Positions 1 through 5,713 of a DNA stretch of 7,675 nucleotides are shown in pieces. Origin of the DNA: Chitinophaga pinensis (GTDB lineage: Bacteria; Bacteroidota; Bacteroidia; SXHM01); the NCBI GenBank assembly GCA_945889235.1, contig CAMDBK010000141.1, forward strand, positions 1-7,675, in the 5' to 3' direction. The translations under genes were made by a program, and so were the position numbers. The first letter of the stretch is position 1. The number at the start of each line of letters is the position of its first letter. The notes below the pieces were generated by a model. It was not told the origin of the DNA and ran no database searches. It saw only the letters and a program-made list of their open reading frames with translations.

Positions 1-78
1 ATCTACCGTAGCAATTTCAAACCAGTCTTCATGCATTGATACGGGAATGCTTTCTGATATCGTTTCAAAAATTGCCAT
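1..78 (-). CDS. 5' end of a downstream gene, product uncertain (possibly a SAM-dependent methyltransferase), cut by the window edge
   Basis: Only the first 26 codons are present. They read MAIFETISES, then IPVSMHEDWFEIATVD, and run off the window edge with no stop. The ATG shares one base with the TAA stop of the preceding glycosyltransferase (TAATG), the same coupled layout as the other junctions, which supports both the gene and this start. The HEDWFEIAT stretch reminds me of the N-terminus of class I SAM-dependent methyltransferases found in glycan loci, where a similar acidic-aromatic segment precedes the Rossmann domain. That is recall from a short piece, and no SAM-binding motif lies within the window. 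The reading frame is well supported, but the function is only a weak suggestion. Confidence 0.6.
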   Translation of the reverse strand, partial: MAIFETISESIPVSMHEDWFEIATVD

Positions 79-1031
79 TACTTTTCCGATCTAATTTTTT
101 TATCAATAATTTCATTTTTAATTACAAATAAAGGTCTTCCCTTTACCTGAAAAAAAATTCTTAAAACATACTCGCCAATTACTCCTAATGAAATTAATTG
201 CACTCCGCCAAATAAAATAATTGCAAATAAGAGTCCGGTAAATCCTACGGGAAATGATGGATCCATTATTCTTTTATAAATAGTTTGTAATAAATATAAA
301 AGTGAAACAAGAACTGAAAGCAGCCCCATATTGGTAATAAATTTTATTGGAAACTCACTGAAATTAAAAATCCCATTATAAGCAAGTTGAAACAACATTT
401 TAAATGAATATTTTGATTGTCCTGCAAAGCGTTGTTCACGTTCATACTCAACTCCAATTTGCTTAAATCCTACCCATGCTCGCATTCCACGAATGTAACG
501 ACTTTCTTCGGGCATTTTATTCAAGACATCTATAATTCGTCTGCTTATTAAGGAAAAGTCACCGGTATCTAAAGGCATATCAATATACGAGATTGATTTC
601 AATAATCTGTAGAAACTATGATAAGCAGTTTTCTTTAACCAGTTTTCTTTTCTTTTTTTTCGTATTCCATAAACTACATCATAACCCTGTTTGTAGTATT
701 GATAAAAATCCAATAAAAGTTCAGGTGGATCCTGTAAGTCTCCGTCAATAATCATTACAGCATCCGTAGCACGTGCACTTGCCAATCCTGCACTTAAAGC
801 AATTGGATGCCCGTAATTTCTTGCCAGAAAAACACAATGATAATTTTCATTAAGCATAGCAATTTGCTGCATAAGTTCTGCAGTGTTATCAGAACTCCCA
901 TCGTCAACCAACACAATTTCCACAGGAAAAGGAGCAATTGAAGCTACTTTATCTAATCGCTCAACTAAGCTCTTAAACGATTCACTTTCATTAAAAAGAG
1001 GAACTATAAATGATACTTTTGGTTCAGGCAT
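78..1031 (-). CDS. Polyprenyl-phosphate glycosyltransferase, GT2 family, DPM1/GtrB/ArnC-like, two C-terminal membrane helices
   Basis: This 317-residue protein has the full architecture of bacterial DPM1-like enzymes, which move a sugar from a nucleotide donor to a polyprenyl phosphate on the cytoplasmic face of the inner membrane. The GT-A domain covers about residues 5-225. It has a nucleotide-binding strand ending in DDGSSDNT (43-50), the metal and catalytic motif DGDLQDPPE (96-104), and the family signature RFAGQSKYS (201-209). Two hydrophobic helices follow, at about 231-252 and 263-287, and then the usual GEYVLR...VKGRPLFVI tail (287-304). Length and motif order are normal and nothing appears broken. 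The ATG overlaps the end of the GT-C gene by 8 nt (ATGCCTGA), so it is probably translationally coupled to it. A GT2 of this class next to a GT-C protein is the arrangement seen in ArnC/ArnT and GtrB/GtrC, so it may make the lipid-linked donor used by that neighbour. The sugar cannot be read from the sequence. Confidence 0.93.
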   Translation of the reverse strand: MPEPKVSFIVPLFNESESFKSLVERLDKVASIAPFPVEIVLVDDGSSDNTAELMQQIAMLNENYHCVFLARNYGHPIALSAGLASARATDAVMIIDGDLQDPPELLLDFYQYYKQGYDVVYGIRKKRKENWLKKTAYHSFYRLLKSISYIDMPLDTGDFSLISRRIIDVLNKMPEESRYIRGMRAWVGFKQIGVEYEREQRFAGQSKYSFKMLFQLAYNGIFNFSEFPIKFITNMGLLSVLVSLLYLLQTIYKRIMDPSFPVGFTGLLFAIILFGGVQLISLGVIGEYVLRIFFQVKGRPLFVIKNEIIDKKIRSEK

Positions 1032-2448
1032 TTTGTTTGCGGAATTTATCAGTTAAGGTTTTCAACGTTACACTGGCAGGTAATAAGAGTAAGACATCAG
1101 CAGGTAAAAAATATCTTATTTCAATATTTCTGAATTGCGGTCCGGTTCCAAAACACAAAGAAAAGTAAAGTAAAATAAAATACAGTAAAACAATTAATAT
1201 TTCTATTGGCAATGGTTCTTTTTTTCTGAACAGAATTAGTATACCCACAATTCCAAGCAGAATTAAAAATGTTCTGAAAACGAATAGAAGTGAGCCAACT
1301 TTTCGCGCAACCGTTTTCGTATCGTATAGTTTATATTTAAATAAGGCTTTTGATAAATTTTCTAGTGGAACAAGAATGTAGAAGTTCAAGGGATTTGTTG
1401 CAATCTGATCCTCTTTTAATTCATCAAAAAGTTGTTTTATTTCTTCGTTGCAATTTTCCCTGGTTATTGGTTCTTTCCAGTATCCTCGCCAGTTACTGAA
1501 ACTGCTTCCGCAGTTTTGAGCCAGATAAATTGCTTTTTCTAATTTCAAAGAGTCTTCAACGTTTATATATGCTTCTTTTGGAAAAATTACTTTTCTGTTA
1601 TGAATCAAATCATCAAACTGTGGTTGCCACTCAGCTTTTACCGAATACAGGTATTGAGTGAATGCAATCCAATCTTTATCAGCAACATTCCAACCGCGCA
1701 AATCTTGTGTAAGAATTATTTTATCGTAGTTTACATAATTACGGATGGGCCATGAACCATAAAATATAAGAACAGAAATTCCAAATTGTAAAGATTTTGT
1801 AAATAGAGCACGGAAGTTCTTCCTGTTTTGAAAAATAAGAATAATCACCATTACAGGAATCATTATTAACACCTGAGGTCGGCATAAGAGAGAAAGACTT
1901 ATGAAAGTTCCAGCAAAAATATAATTGTATTTCTTTTCCTCTGAAATATAAAAATATAAACCAAGAATAAGGAAGAATATGCTTAGCGATTCGGAATAAA
2001 CAACAGGGGTCCAGACAATAATAAAAGGATAAACAGCATAAATTAAAGCAGGAGTTACTGCATGTTTCTTATCGCCACGAAATAATTTTATTCCGATTTT
2101 GTATACAAAATAGATTGCAATAACATCCAGAAGTACCTGAGTCCACGCTATAATAGGATAAGCAGCATTCCAATCTTTTCCGGTGAGCAGGTAAAAGAAA
2201 CCAATAAAGAAAGAGTAACCGGGAGTTCGGCCAAAAAATCCGTATTCGTGTTCCGGATTCATTGTATATGTTCCCGTTTCAATCAGGTTTTGAATACACG
2301 CAGCCCAAACCTGGGTATCACCATCCACAAAAATATTGTCTCTTCCGAAATAATATTTTGCGCCAACAACAAGAAATAATATGCGCAAAACCAACCCGAC
2401 AGAGAGTGTCAGCATTAATTTTTTATTAGTTCTTATTTCGTTAAGCAT
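1024..2448 (-). CDS. Multi-spanning GT-C superfamily glycosyltransferase (GT39/GT83/ArnT-like)
   Basis: This 474-residue polytopic membrane protein probably transfers a sugar from a polyprenyl-phosphate donor on the outer face of the cytoplasmic membrane. The first membrane helix is at about 11-30. The first external loop carries an acidic pair, D42 and D44 in VDGDTQVW, where GT-C enzymes hold the catalytic acid, followed by FGRTPGYSFF (72-81), a form of the R-x-PGYP motif. Further hydrophobic stretches lie near 97-120, 129-148, 150-168, 176-206, 221-236, 386-407, 414-434 and 446-463. A SWPIRNY segment (232-238) precedes a larger hydrophilic stretch at about 240-360. The start follows a 65-nt gap, the only real gap in the run, with A/T-rich sequence and no Shine-Dalgarno before the ATG. 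The gap holds a poor -7-like box (TACATTTA, 2475-2468) and no hairpin terminator, so readthrough from the upstream gene is the simpler reading. Superfamily assignment is fairly secure; the exact family and substrate are not. Confidence 0.85.
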   Translation of the reverse strand: MLNEIRTNKKLMLTLSVGLVLRILFLVVGAKYYFGRDNIFVDGDTQVWAACIQNLIETGTYTMNPEHEYGFFGRTPGYSFFIGFFYLLTGKDWNAAYPIIAWTQVLLDVIAIYFVYKIGIKLFRGDKKHAVTPALIYAVYPFIIVWTPVVYSESLSIFFLILGLYFYISEEKKYNYIFAGTFISLSLLCRPQVLIMIPVMVIILIFQNRKNFRALFTKSLQFGISVLIFYGSWPIRNYVNYDKIILTQDLRGWNVADKDWIAFTQYLYSVKAEWQPQFDDLIHNRKVIFPKEAYINVEDSLKLEKAIYLAQNCGSSFSNWRGYWKEPITRENCNEEIKQLFDELKEDQIATNPLNFYILVPLENLSKALFKYKLYDTKTVARKVGSLLFVFRTFLILLGIVGILILFRKKEPLPIEILIVLLYFILLYFSLCFGTGPQFRNIEIRYFLPADVLLLLPASVTLKTLTDKFRKQNA

Positions 2449-2513
2449 ATTAATTTATTGATGCGGATAAATGTAAGAGTTAAATTTATTTGGCAGTTTA
2501 GTATTGGTATAAT

Positions 2514-3200
2514 TCAATTCACAATTCCAAGTTTGGAGACAGAATACATAAAGATGTTTTCAATAAAGAAGTAAAACTTCTTTGAAAATGTCCAACCTGA
2601 TTTCCCCTTTATTCTTTGTTGTTTGATGTAGTGTATTTCCGAAAACTGTGGTTGGATTTCTATCAGACGGTAAAACAAATTGCAATTTTTTACAGATGGT
2701 TTTAATAAATCCAGTAAGAGTGATTTGTCAAAAAGAACATAGTCGAAAGCGTGTTGTGGAGCACGCTTTACAAATAAAATACGCATGAGGAAATGAAAAA
2801 TATTTGACGAAATTGAAGGGTTCATGTTTTCCTTTACAGCAACTACAAGTTTGTTTCCTTTTTTCCATTCTTCAAACATCTGTTTGGTAAGTTGTGGAGG
2901 ATCTTGCAGGTCGGAAGCCATTACTACAACACAGTTTCCTGAAGCTGAACTAAGACCTTTAAATACTGCTTTATGCGAACCAATATTTTTTTGGAGTTTG
3001 ATTAATTGTAATTTTTCAGAAATTTTTTTTTGCCATTTATTCAGAACTTCAAAAGTCTTATCCTCGGCAGCATCATCAATCATTATATATTCAAACTGAA
3101 CCCCTGAAAATTGTTTTTCATTTTCAAGCAGTTCATTAAACAGATCGTCAATATTTTCTTCGTTATTAAAACAGGGGATTACAAAGGAAATTTTATCCAT
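2514..3200 (-). CDS. Short DPM1-like family 2 glycosyltransferase lacking C-terminal membrane helices
   Basis: This 228-residue GT-A protein is related to the full-length DPM1-like enzyme elsewhere in the run. The fold starts at once with KISFVIPCFNNEENI (3-17). The nucleotide-binding region is IDDAAEDKT (41-49), which departs from the usual DDGSxDxT. The metal motif is SDLQDPP (96-102), and the signature region is QQRIKGKSGWTFSKK (194-208). The protein ends at VSKLGIVN, where family members usually enter their first membrane helix. The sequence after the stop encodes no hydrophobic helix in any of the three frames, so this does not look like a recent frameshift. I chose the ATG at 3200 over one nine codons upstream (3227) because it abuts the conserved first strand and overlaps the acyltransferase stop by 8 nt (ATGGATAA), the same pattern as at 1024-1031. 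The enzyme probably acts at the cytoplasmic side, perhaps held by its aromatic-rich C-terminus. The substrate is unknown. Confidence 0.88.
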   Translation of the reverse strand: MDKISFVIPCFNNEENIDDLFNELLENEKQFSGVQFEYIMIDDAAEDKTFEVLNKWQKKISEKLQLIKLQKNIGSHKAVFKGLSSASGNCVVVMASDLQDPPQLTKQMFEEWKKGNKLVVAVKENMNPSISSNIFHFLMRILFVKRAPQHAFDYVLFDKSLLLDLLKPSVKNCNLFYRLIEIQPQFSEIHYIKQQRIKGKSGWTFSKKFYFFIENIFMYSVSKLGIVN

Positions 3201-3966
3201 TTCTTTTTTTCTTTTGCCATTTATCAAAGCCCATCTTTTCCCATGGCATTCCTTTGCTGAAATTCTTCATCCACGGATAGTGCATTCCCTTAATTTGTTT
3301 TGATTTTATTTCACGGATGTCTGAAATTTTTGTTGCAGGTGTTCCGGCAAATACTGAGTAATCGGGCATGTTTGCATTCACAAATGAATTAGCTGCAACC
3401 AGACAATTGTTCCCGATTTTAACGTCTGAGTTAATAATTGAACTAACTGCAATCTGTGTGTAGTCGCTAATTTCAGGGCCTTTCCACACTGTGGAGGGTG
3501 GATGAGGATCATTGGTAAACACAACAAAAGGATAGATAAAAACAAAATTTCCAATCTTAGAATATTGACAAATATGAACGCTGCTATGAAGTCGGCAGTA
3601 GTTTCCAAACTTCACAAAACCCTGAATATCGCTCATTGTTCCAATAGCACAGTAATTTCCGAATTTGCTTTTTTCACGGATAACTACCCGATGTCCGGTA
3701 GTGAAATTTGTTCCAGTTTCTACAGAAGAGTAAATAATGCAATGGCTTCTTATCAGTGAGTTTGCGCCAATTTTTGTTTTAGGGTTTTTATATTTTTTGT
3801 TGGTGTAATAGTCAGCGAGTGGCTCTCCAATTATGCAATCATTAGCAACCATAGTGTTATCTGCTATTTCAACATTATCATAAATTGTAGTATTGTCTCC
3901 AATCCTGACATTTTTGCCAAGTTTTACGCCTTTACCAATCTGAATATTTCTCCCGATAAATTTCAC
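3193..3966 (-). CDS. Left-handed beta-helix (hexapeptide repeat) acyltransferase, probably acetyl-CoA dependent
   Basis: This 257-residue protein is built of hexapeptide repeats. Turns such as IGRNIQIGKGVKLGKNVRIGD run from residue 4 onward, and a second block lies at about 64-145 (IGANSLIRSHCII, FGNYCAIGTMSDI, FGNYCRLHSSVHI, IGNFVFI). A loop, NDPHPPSTVWKG (152-163), leads to a last block (IGNNCLVAANSFV, 184-196) and the cofactor-side motif FAGTPATKI (206-214). His91 in TGHRVVIRE is a candidate catalytic base by family analogy. Such enzymes acetylate sugar amines or hydroxyls in surface-glycan pathways. A tail rich in Trp and Lys (about 222-257, with PWMKNF and MPWEKMGF) follows the helix. 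The start is GTG, inside a 4-nt GTGA overlap with the formyltransferase gene. The next in-frame ATG is codon 39, within the repeats, so the GTG start is well supported. N- versus O-acyl specificity cannot be told. Confidence 0.9.
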   Translation of the reverse strand: MKFIGRNIQIGKGVKLGKNVRIGDNTTIYDNVEIADNTMVANDCIIGEPLADYYTNKKYKNPKTKIGANSLIRSHCIIYSSVETGTNFTTGHRVVIREKSKFGNYCAIGTMSDIQGFVKFGNYCRLHSSVHICQYSKIGNFVFIYPFVVFTNDPHPPSTVWKGPEISDYTQIAVSSIINSDVKIGNNCLVAANSFVNANMPDYSVFAGTPATKISDIREIKSKQIKGMHYPWMKNFSKGMPWEKMGFDKWQKKKRNG

Positions 3967-4781
3967 GATAAAAATTTTACCAATTTAATCTTGTTTTTCT
4001 TTTCTCTGTAGTCAGAGGATTGAATTACTTTCTGAAATCTTCCACTACCAAAATTATGCAGCAATGCTTTCTTTTTTGAAATATTCCACATTTTACTAAG
4101 ATATAGATTTCCTTTTCCAATGTCATTTTGCTTTACTGACTGACATTTGCTGCTATCGGTTTTTAGTTGTTCAATAACTTTCAAGTAAAGCTGATGCGCA
4201 TGTTCCATCACTTTTAAATGTAGTTCAAAAAGATTTTCATTGCCTGTAAAATCAGTTGTTTCCGTAGTAATCAGGTTTCCAGAATCAATTCCTGAATCTA
4301 ACCACATAATGGTATTTCCAATCAAATGAAATTCATCGTTAGCCAGACACCAGTTGGTGCAGTTAGGACCGCCTTTTACGTAAGGTGAAATACCTGTGTG
4401 AAGATTGATTATTCCTTTCGGAAATTTCAATTCAATTACCGGTTTACGAATAAGTGAAGAGCCAGAAACCATTACTAAGTCAGGTTTTAGCTTTTCAATT
4501 ATTTCTGCTACACGAGTAGAATTTACAGAAGATGTTTTGAAAATTTCAGTTGGTGGAAAACCTTTGAAATTGTTTTTATAATACTGCATCAACTTAGTCC
4601 ACGCGTTGTTGATTTCAGAGAAAAAAATTTTATCAATTAGCTTAGGAATAGCATTAAAGGGATTAGTTCCTGAGGGCATTTTTTCTTCCAGTACAATGCC
4701 AACAAGTTCATGCTTTGCTGCAACCTTATGCGCAAGTGCAAGGTGATTGGGCTGATTTCCGCAAAGCATTAAAATTCTCAT
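3963..4781 (-). CDS. Formyltransferase-fold protein (Fmt / sugar N-formyltransferase superfamily)
   Basis: This 272-residue protein starts with a Rossmann-like strand, MRILMLCGNQPNHLALAHKV, and reaches the formyltransferase active-site region at about 100-170. Its strand DLVMVSGSSLI (101-111) is followed by INLHTGISPYVKGG (125-138), which supplies the family's Asn-x-His pair as N126 and H128. WLDSGIDSGNLI (160-171) supplies the catalytic Asp, most likely D166. The usual SLLPxxRG is replaced by GISPYVKGG. Family members transfer a formyl group from N10-formyltetrahydrofolate to an amine. Outside tRNA initiation this is often a 4-amino or 3-amino sugar nucleotide (ArnA, VioF and QdtF types). 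The C-terminal part (about 205-272) is lysine-rich and not recognisable as the tRNA-binding domain of Fmt. The gene overlaps its neighbours by 4 nt on both sides (ATGA and GTGA). With a deacetylase upstream and an acyltransferase downstream, an amino-sugar substrate is the best inference, but not shown. Confidence 0.87.
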   Translation of the reverse strand: MRILMLCGNQPNHLALAHKVAAKHELVGIVLEEKMPSGTNPFNAIPKLIDKIFFSEINNAWTKLMQYYKNNFKGFPPTEIFKTSSVNSTRVAEIIEKLKPDLVMVSGSSLIRKPVIELKFPKGIINLHTGISPYVKGGPNCTNWCLANDEFHLIGNTIMWLDSGIDSGNLITTETTDFTGNENLFELHLKVMEHAHQLYLKVIEQLKTDSSKCQSVKQNDIGKGNLYLSKMWNISKKKALLHNFGSGRFQKVIQSSDYREKKNKIKLVKFLS

Positions 4782-5713
4782 CGCAGAACCTTTTTAATTT
4801 TTTCTAAAGTTCCGTTAATTCTGAGTTTGGTTTTCAGCAAAGGCTCATTGTAAAGCTCAATCCGCGGGACTTCAAACAAATCATGCTTTACACTTTCGTA
4901 CTCTTTTTGGTCAACTGCTAAACCAAATTTGTATCCTGTTTTCACAGCAATTTTCTTCACCCGTTCATCAAAACTGCCAATGGGGTATGAGATGGTAAGC
5001 GGAAAATCTCCGGTATGCTCTTTTATTTTTTCTGCCGATAAACTCAATTCGTTTTCTATTTCTTTTTCGTTTTCTATTTTAGAAAGTAGAGGATGTGAAA
5101 CAGTATGAGAGCCAATAACTGTTCCGGCAACTTTTATTTGGTTAATTTCATTCCAGCTCATCATCAGATTTTGCGGTGCTTCTACATCATTTAGTGAACG
5201 GATTGTTTGTTCAAAAATAGTTCTTCTCTTAGCGTCTGAAATCTTTTTTAAATAAGGTTTAAACTTCTTTGCAAATGCAATTTTATCGCTTCCATTTTTC
5301 CAAGAAGTATTTTTTAATTCTGCTGGAAGAAGTGAAATATCAATATCTAATTTACTCTTTTTTGTATTAGCTAAAGCATTGTCTAAAACATATGTCCAGG
5401 GCGGAGATCCACTTTCAACACTTGAAGTTACCACATACATGCTTGAAGGTAAATTATGCTTTTTAAGAAGAGGCAATGAGTATTCAATATAATCTTTATA
5501 ACCGTCATCAAATACAATAGCCGCAAGTGGTTTTTTTGCTCCCTCTGCTTTGGAGAGGGTTGGGGTGAGGCTCAGTATTTTTTCAGCGTGATATATTTCG
5601 AACTTGCTTTTCAGATACTTTAAAATTTCATCAAACCGTTCGGGTGAAAGTGGGTCCCAGAGTTTATCTCTTTGGGGCGAAACACGGTGAAAAAGAAAAA
5701 TACTTGCCTTCAT
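4778..5713 (-). CDS. CE4-type polysaccharide deacetylase (NodB homology), cytoplasmic, carrying an in-frame repeat insertion
   Basis: This 311-residue protein carries the NodB-fold motifs: FHRV at 8-11; FDDGY at 68-72, with D69 the likely base and D70 a metal ligand; SHTVSHP at 202-208, with H203 and H207 completing the metal triad; and YPIGSFD at 243-249. CE4 enzymes remove N- or O-acetyl groups from sugars. The chain begins directly at the first strand (MKASIFLFHRV), with no signal peptide or membrane anchor, so a cytoplasmic precursor is a likelier substrate than a finished wall polymer. About 110 residues lie between FDDGY and the end of the central helical insert (PPWTYVLDN to APQNLMMSWNEI), a layout common in glycan-locus deacetylases. 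Residues 48-59 (SLTPTLSKAEGA) are encoded by a GC-richer palindromic repeat in the loop before the catalytic aspartates. ATG overlaps the asnB stop by 4 nt (ATGA), and the end overlaps the formyltransferase start in the same way. Confidence 0.92.
   Translation of the reverse strand: MKASIFLFHRVSPQRDKLWDPLSPERFDEILKYLKSKFEIYHAEKILSLTPTLSKAEGAKKPLAAIVFDDGYKDYIEYSLPLLKKHNLPSSMYVVTSSVESGSPPWTYVLDNALANTKKSKLDIDISLLPAELKNTSWKNGSDKIAFAKKFKPYLKKISDAKRRTIFEQTIRSLNDVEAPQNLMMSWNEINQIKVAGTVIGSHTVSHPLLSKIENEKEIENELSLSAEKIKEHTGDFPLTISYPIGSFDERVKKIAVKTGYKFGLAVDQKEYESVKHDLFEVPRIELYNEPLLKTKLRINGTLEKIKKVLR
5050..5079. repeat. In-frame 12-bp direct repeat, period 18 bp, inside the deacetylase gene
   Basis: The 12-mer CGTTTTCTATTT occurs at 5050-5061 and again at 5068-5079. 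The 18-bp period equals six codons and gives the repeated IENE in IENEKEIENEL (residues 213-223). It lies in a charged helix between the metal-binding SHTVSHP motif and the YPIGSFD motif. It could be a small in-frame slippage duplication or simply low-complexity A/T-rich codon use. Confidence 0.5.
5538..5572. repeat. Small GC-rich palindromic repeat element inserted in frame in the deacetylase gene
   Basis: On the plus strand the core CCCTCTGCTTTGGAGAGGG (5541-5559) folds into an 8-bp stem with one G-G mismatch (5547/5553) and a TTT loop (5549-5551). It is followed by TTGGGGTGAGG (5560-5570). The stretch is clearly more GC-rich than the A/T-rich coding sequence on either side. Read on the minus strand it gives SLTPTLSKAEGA (residues 48-59). 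From memory, near-identical sequences coding for LTPTLSKGEG-like peptides are scattered in many Bacteroidota genomes, both between and inside genes. The perfect palindrome would have C at 5547, so this copy appears to have one stem change. It keeps the reading frame and sits in a loop ten residues before the catalytic D69-D70, where an insertion should be tolerated. The exact element boundaries are uncertain. Confidence 0.75.

Noticed and set aside
2449..2513. Possible internal promoter (TACATTTA at 2475-2468, minus strand) or terminator in the 65-nt gap.
   Set aside because: The box lacks the final G of TAnnTTTG, no TTG/TTTG lies at the right distance upstream, and there is no stable hairpin with a T-run.
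2824..3099. Plus-strand open frame of 91 codons inside the short GT2.
   Set aside because: It is antisense to the conserved SDLQDPP region, and its Ser/Phe/Cys-rich translation is typical of a shadow frame.
3201..3227. A start for the short GT2 nine codons upstream (MINGKRKKE).
   Set aside because: It adds only a lysine-rich stretch before the conserved first strand and would overlap the acyltransferase by 35 nt. The ATG at 3200 gives the 8-nt overlap seen elsewhere in the run.
3378..3759. Open frames on both strands inside the acyltransferase.
   Set aside because: Both are out-of-frame reads of the hexapeptide-repeat coding sequence, with no start context or family resemblance.
3193..3966. 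Repeated structure in this gene as a possible DNA repeat array.
   Set aside because: The periodicity is at protein level (hexapeptide turns of a beta-helix); the DNA units are not similar enough to be a tandem repeat or CRISPR array.
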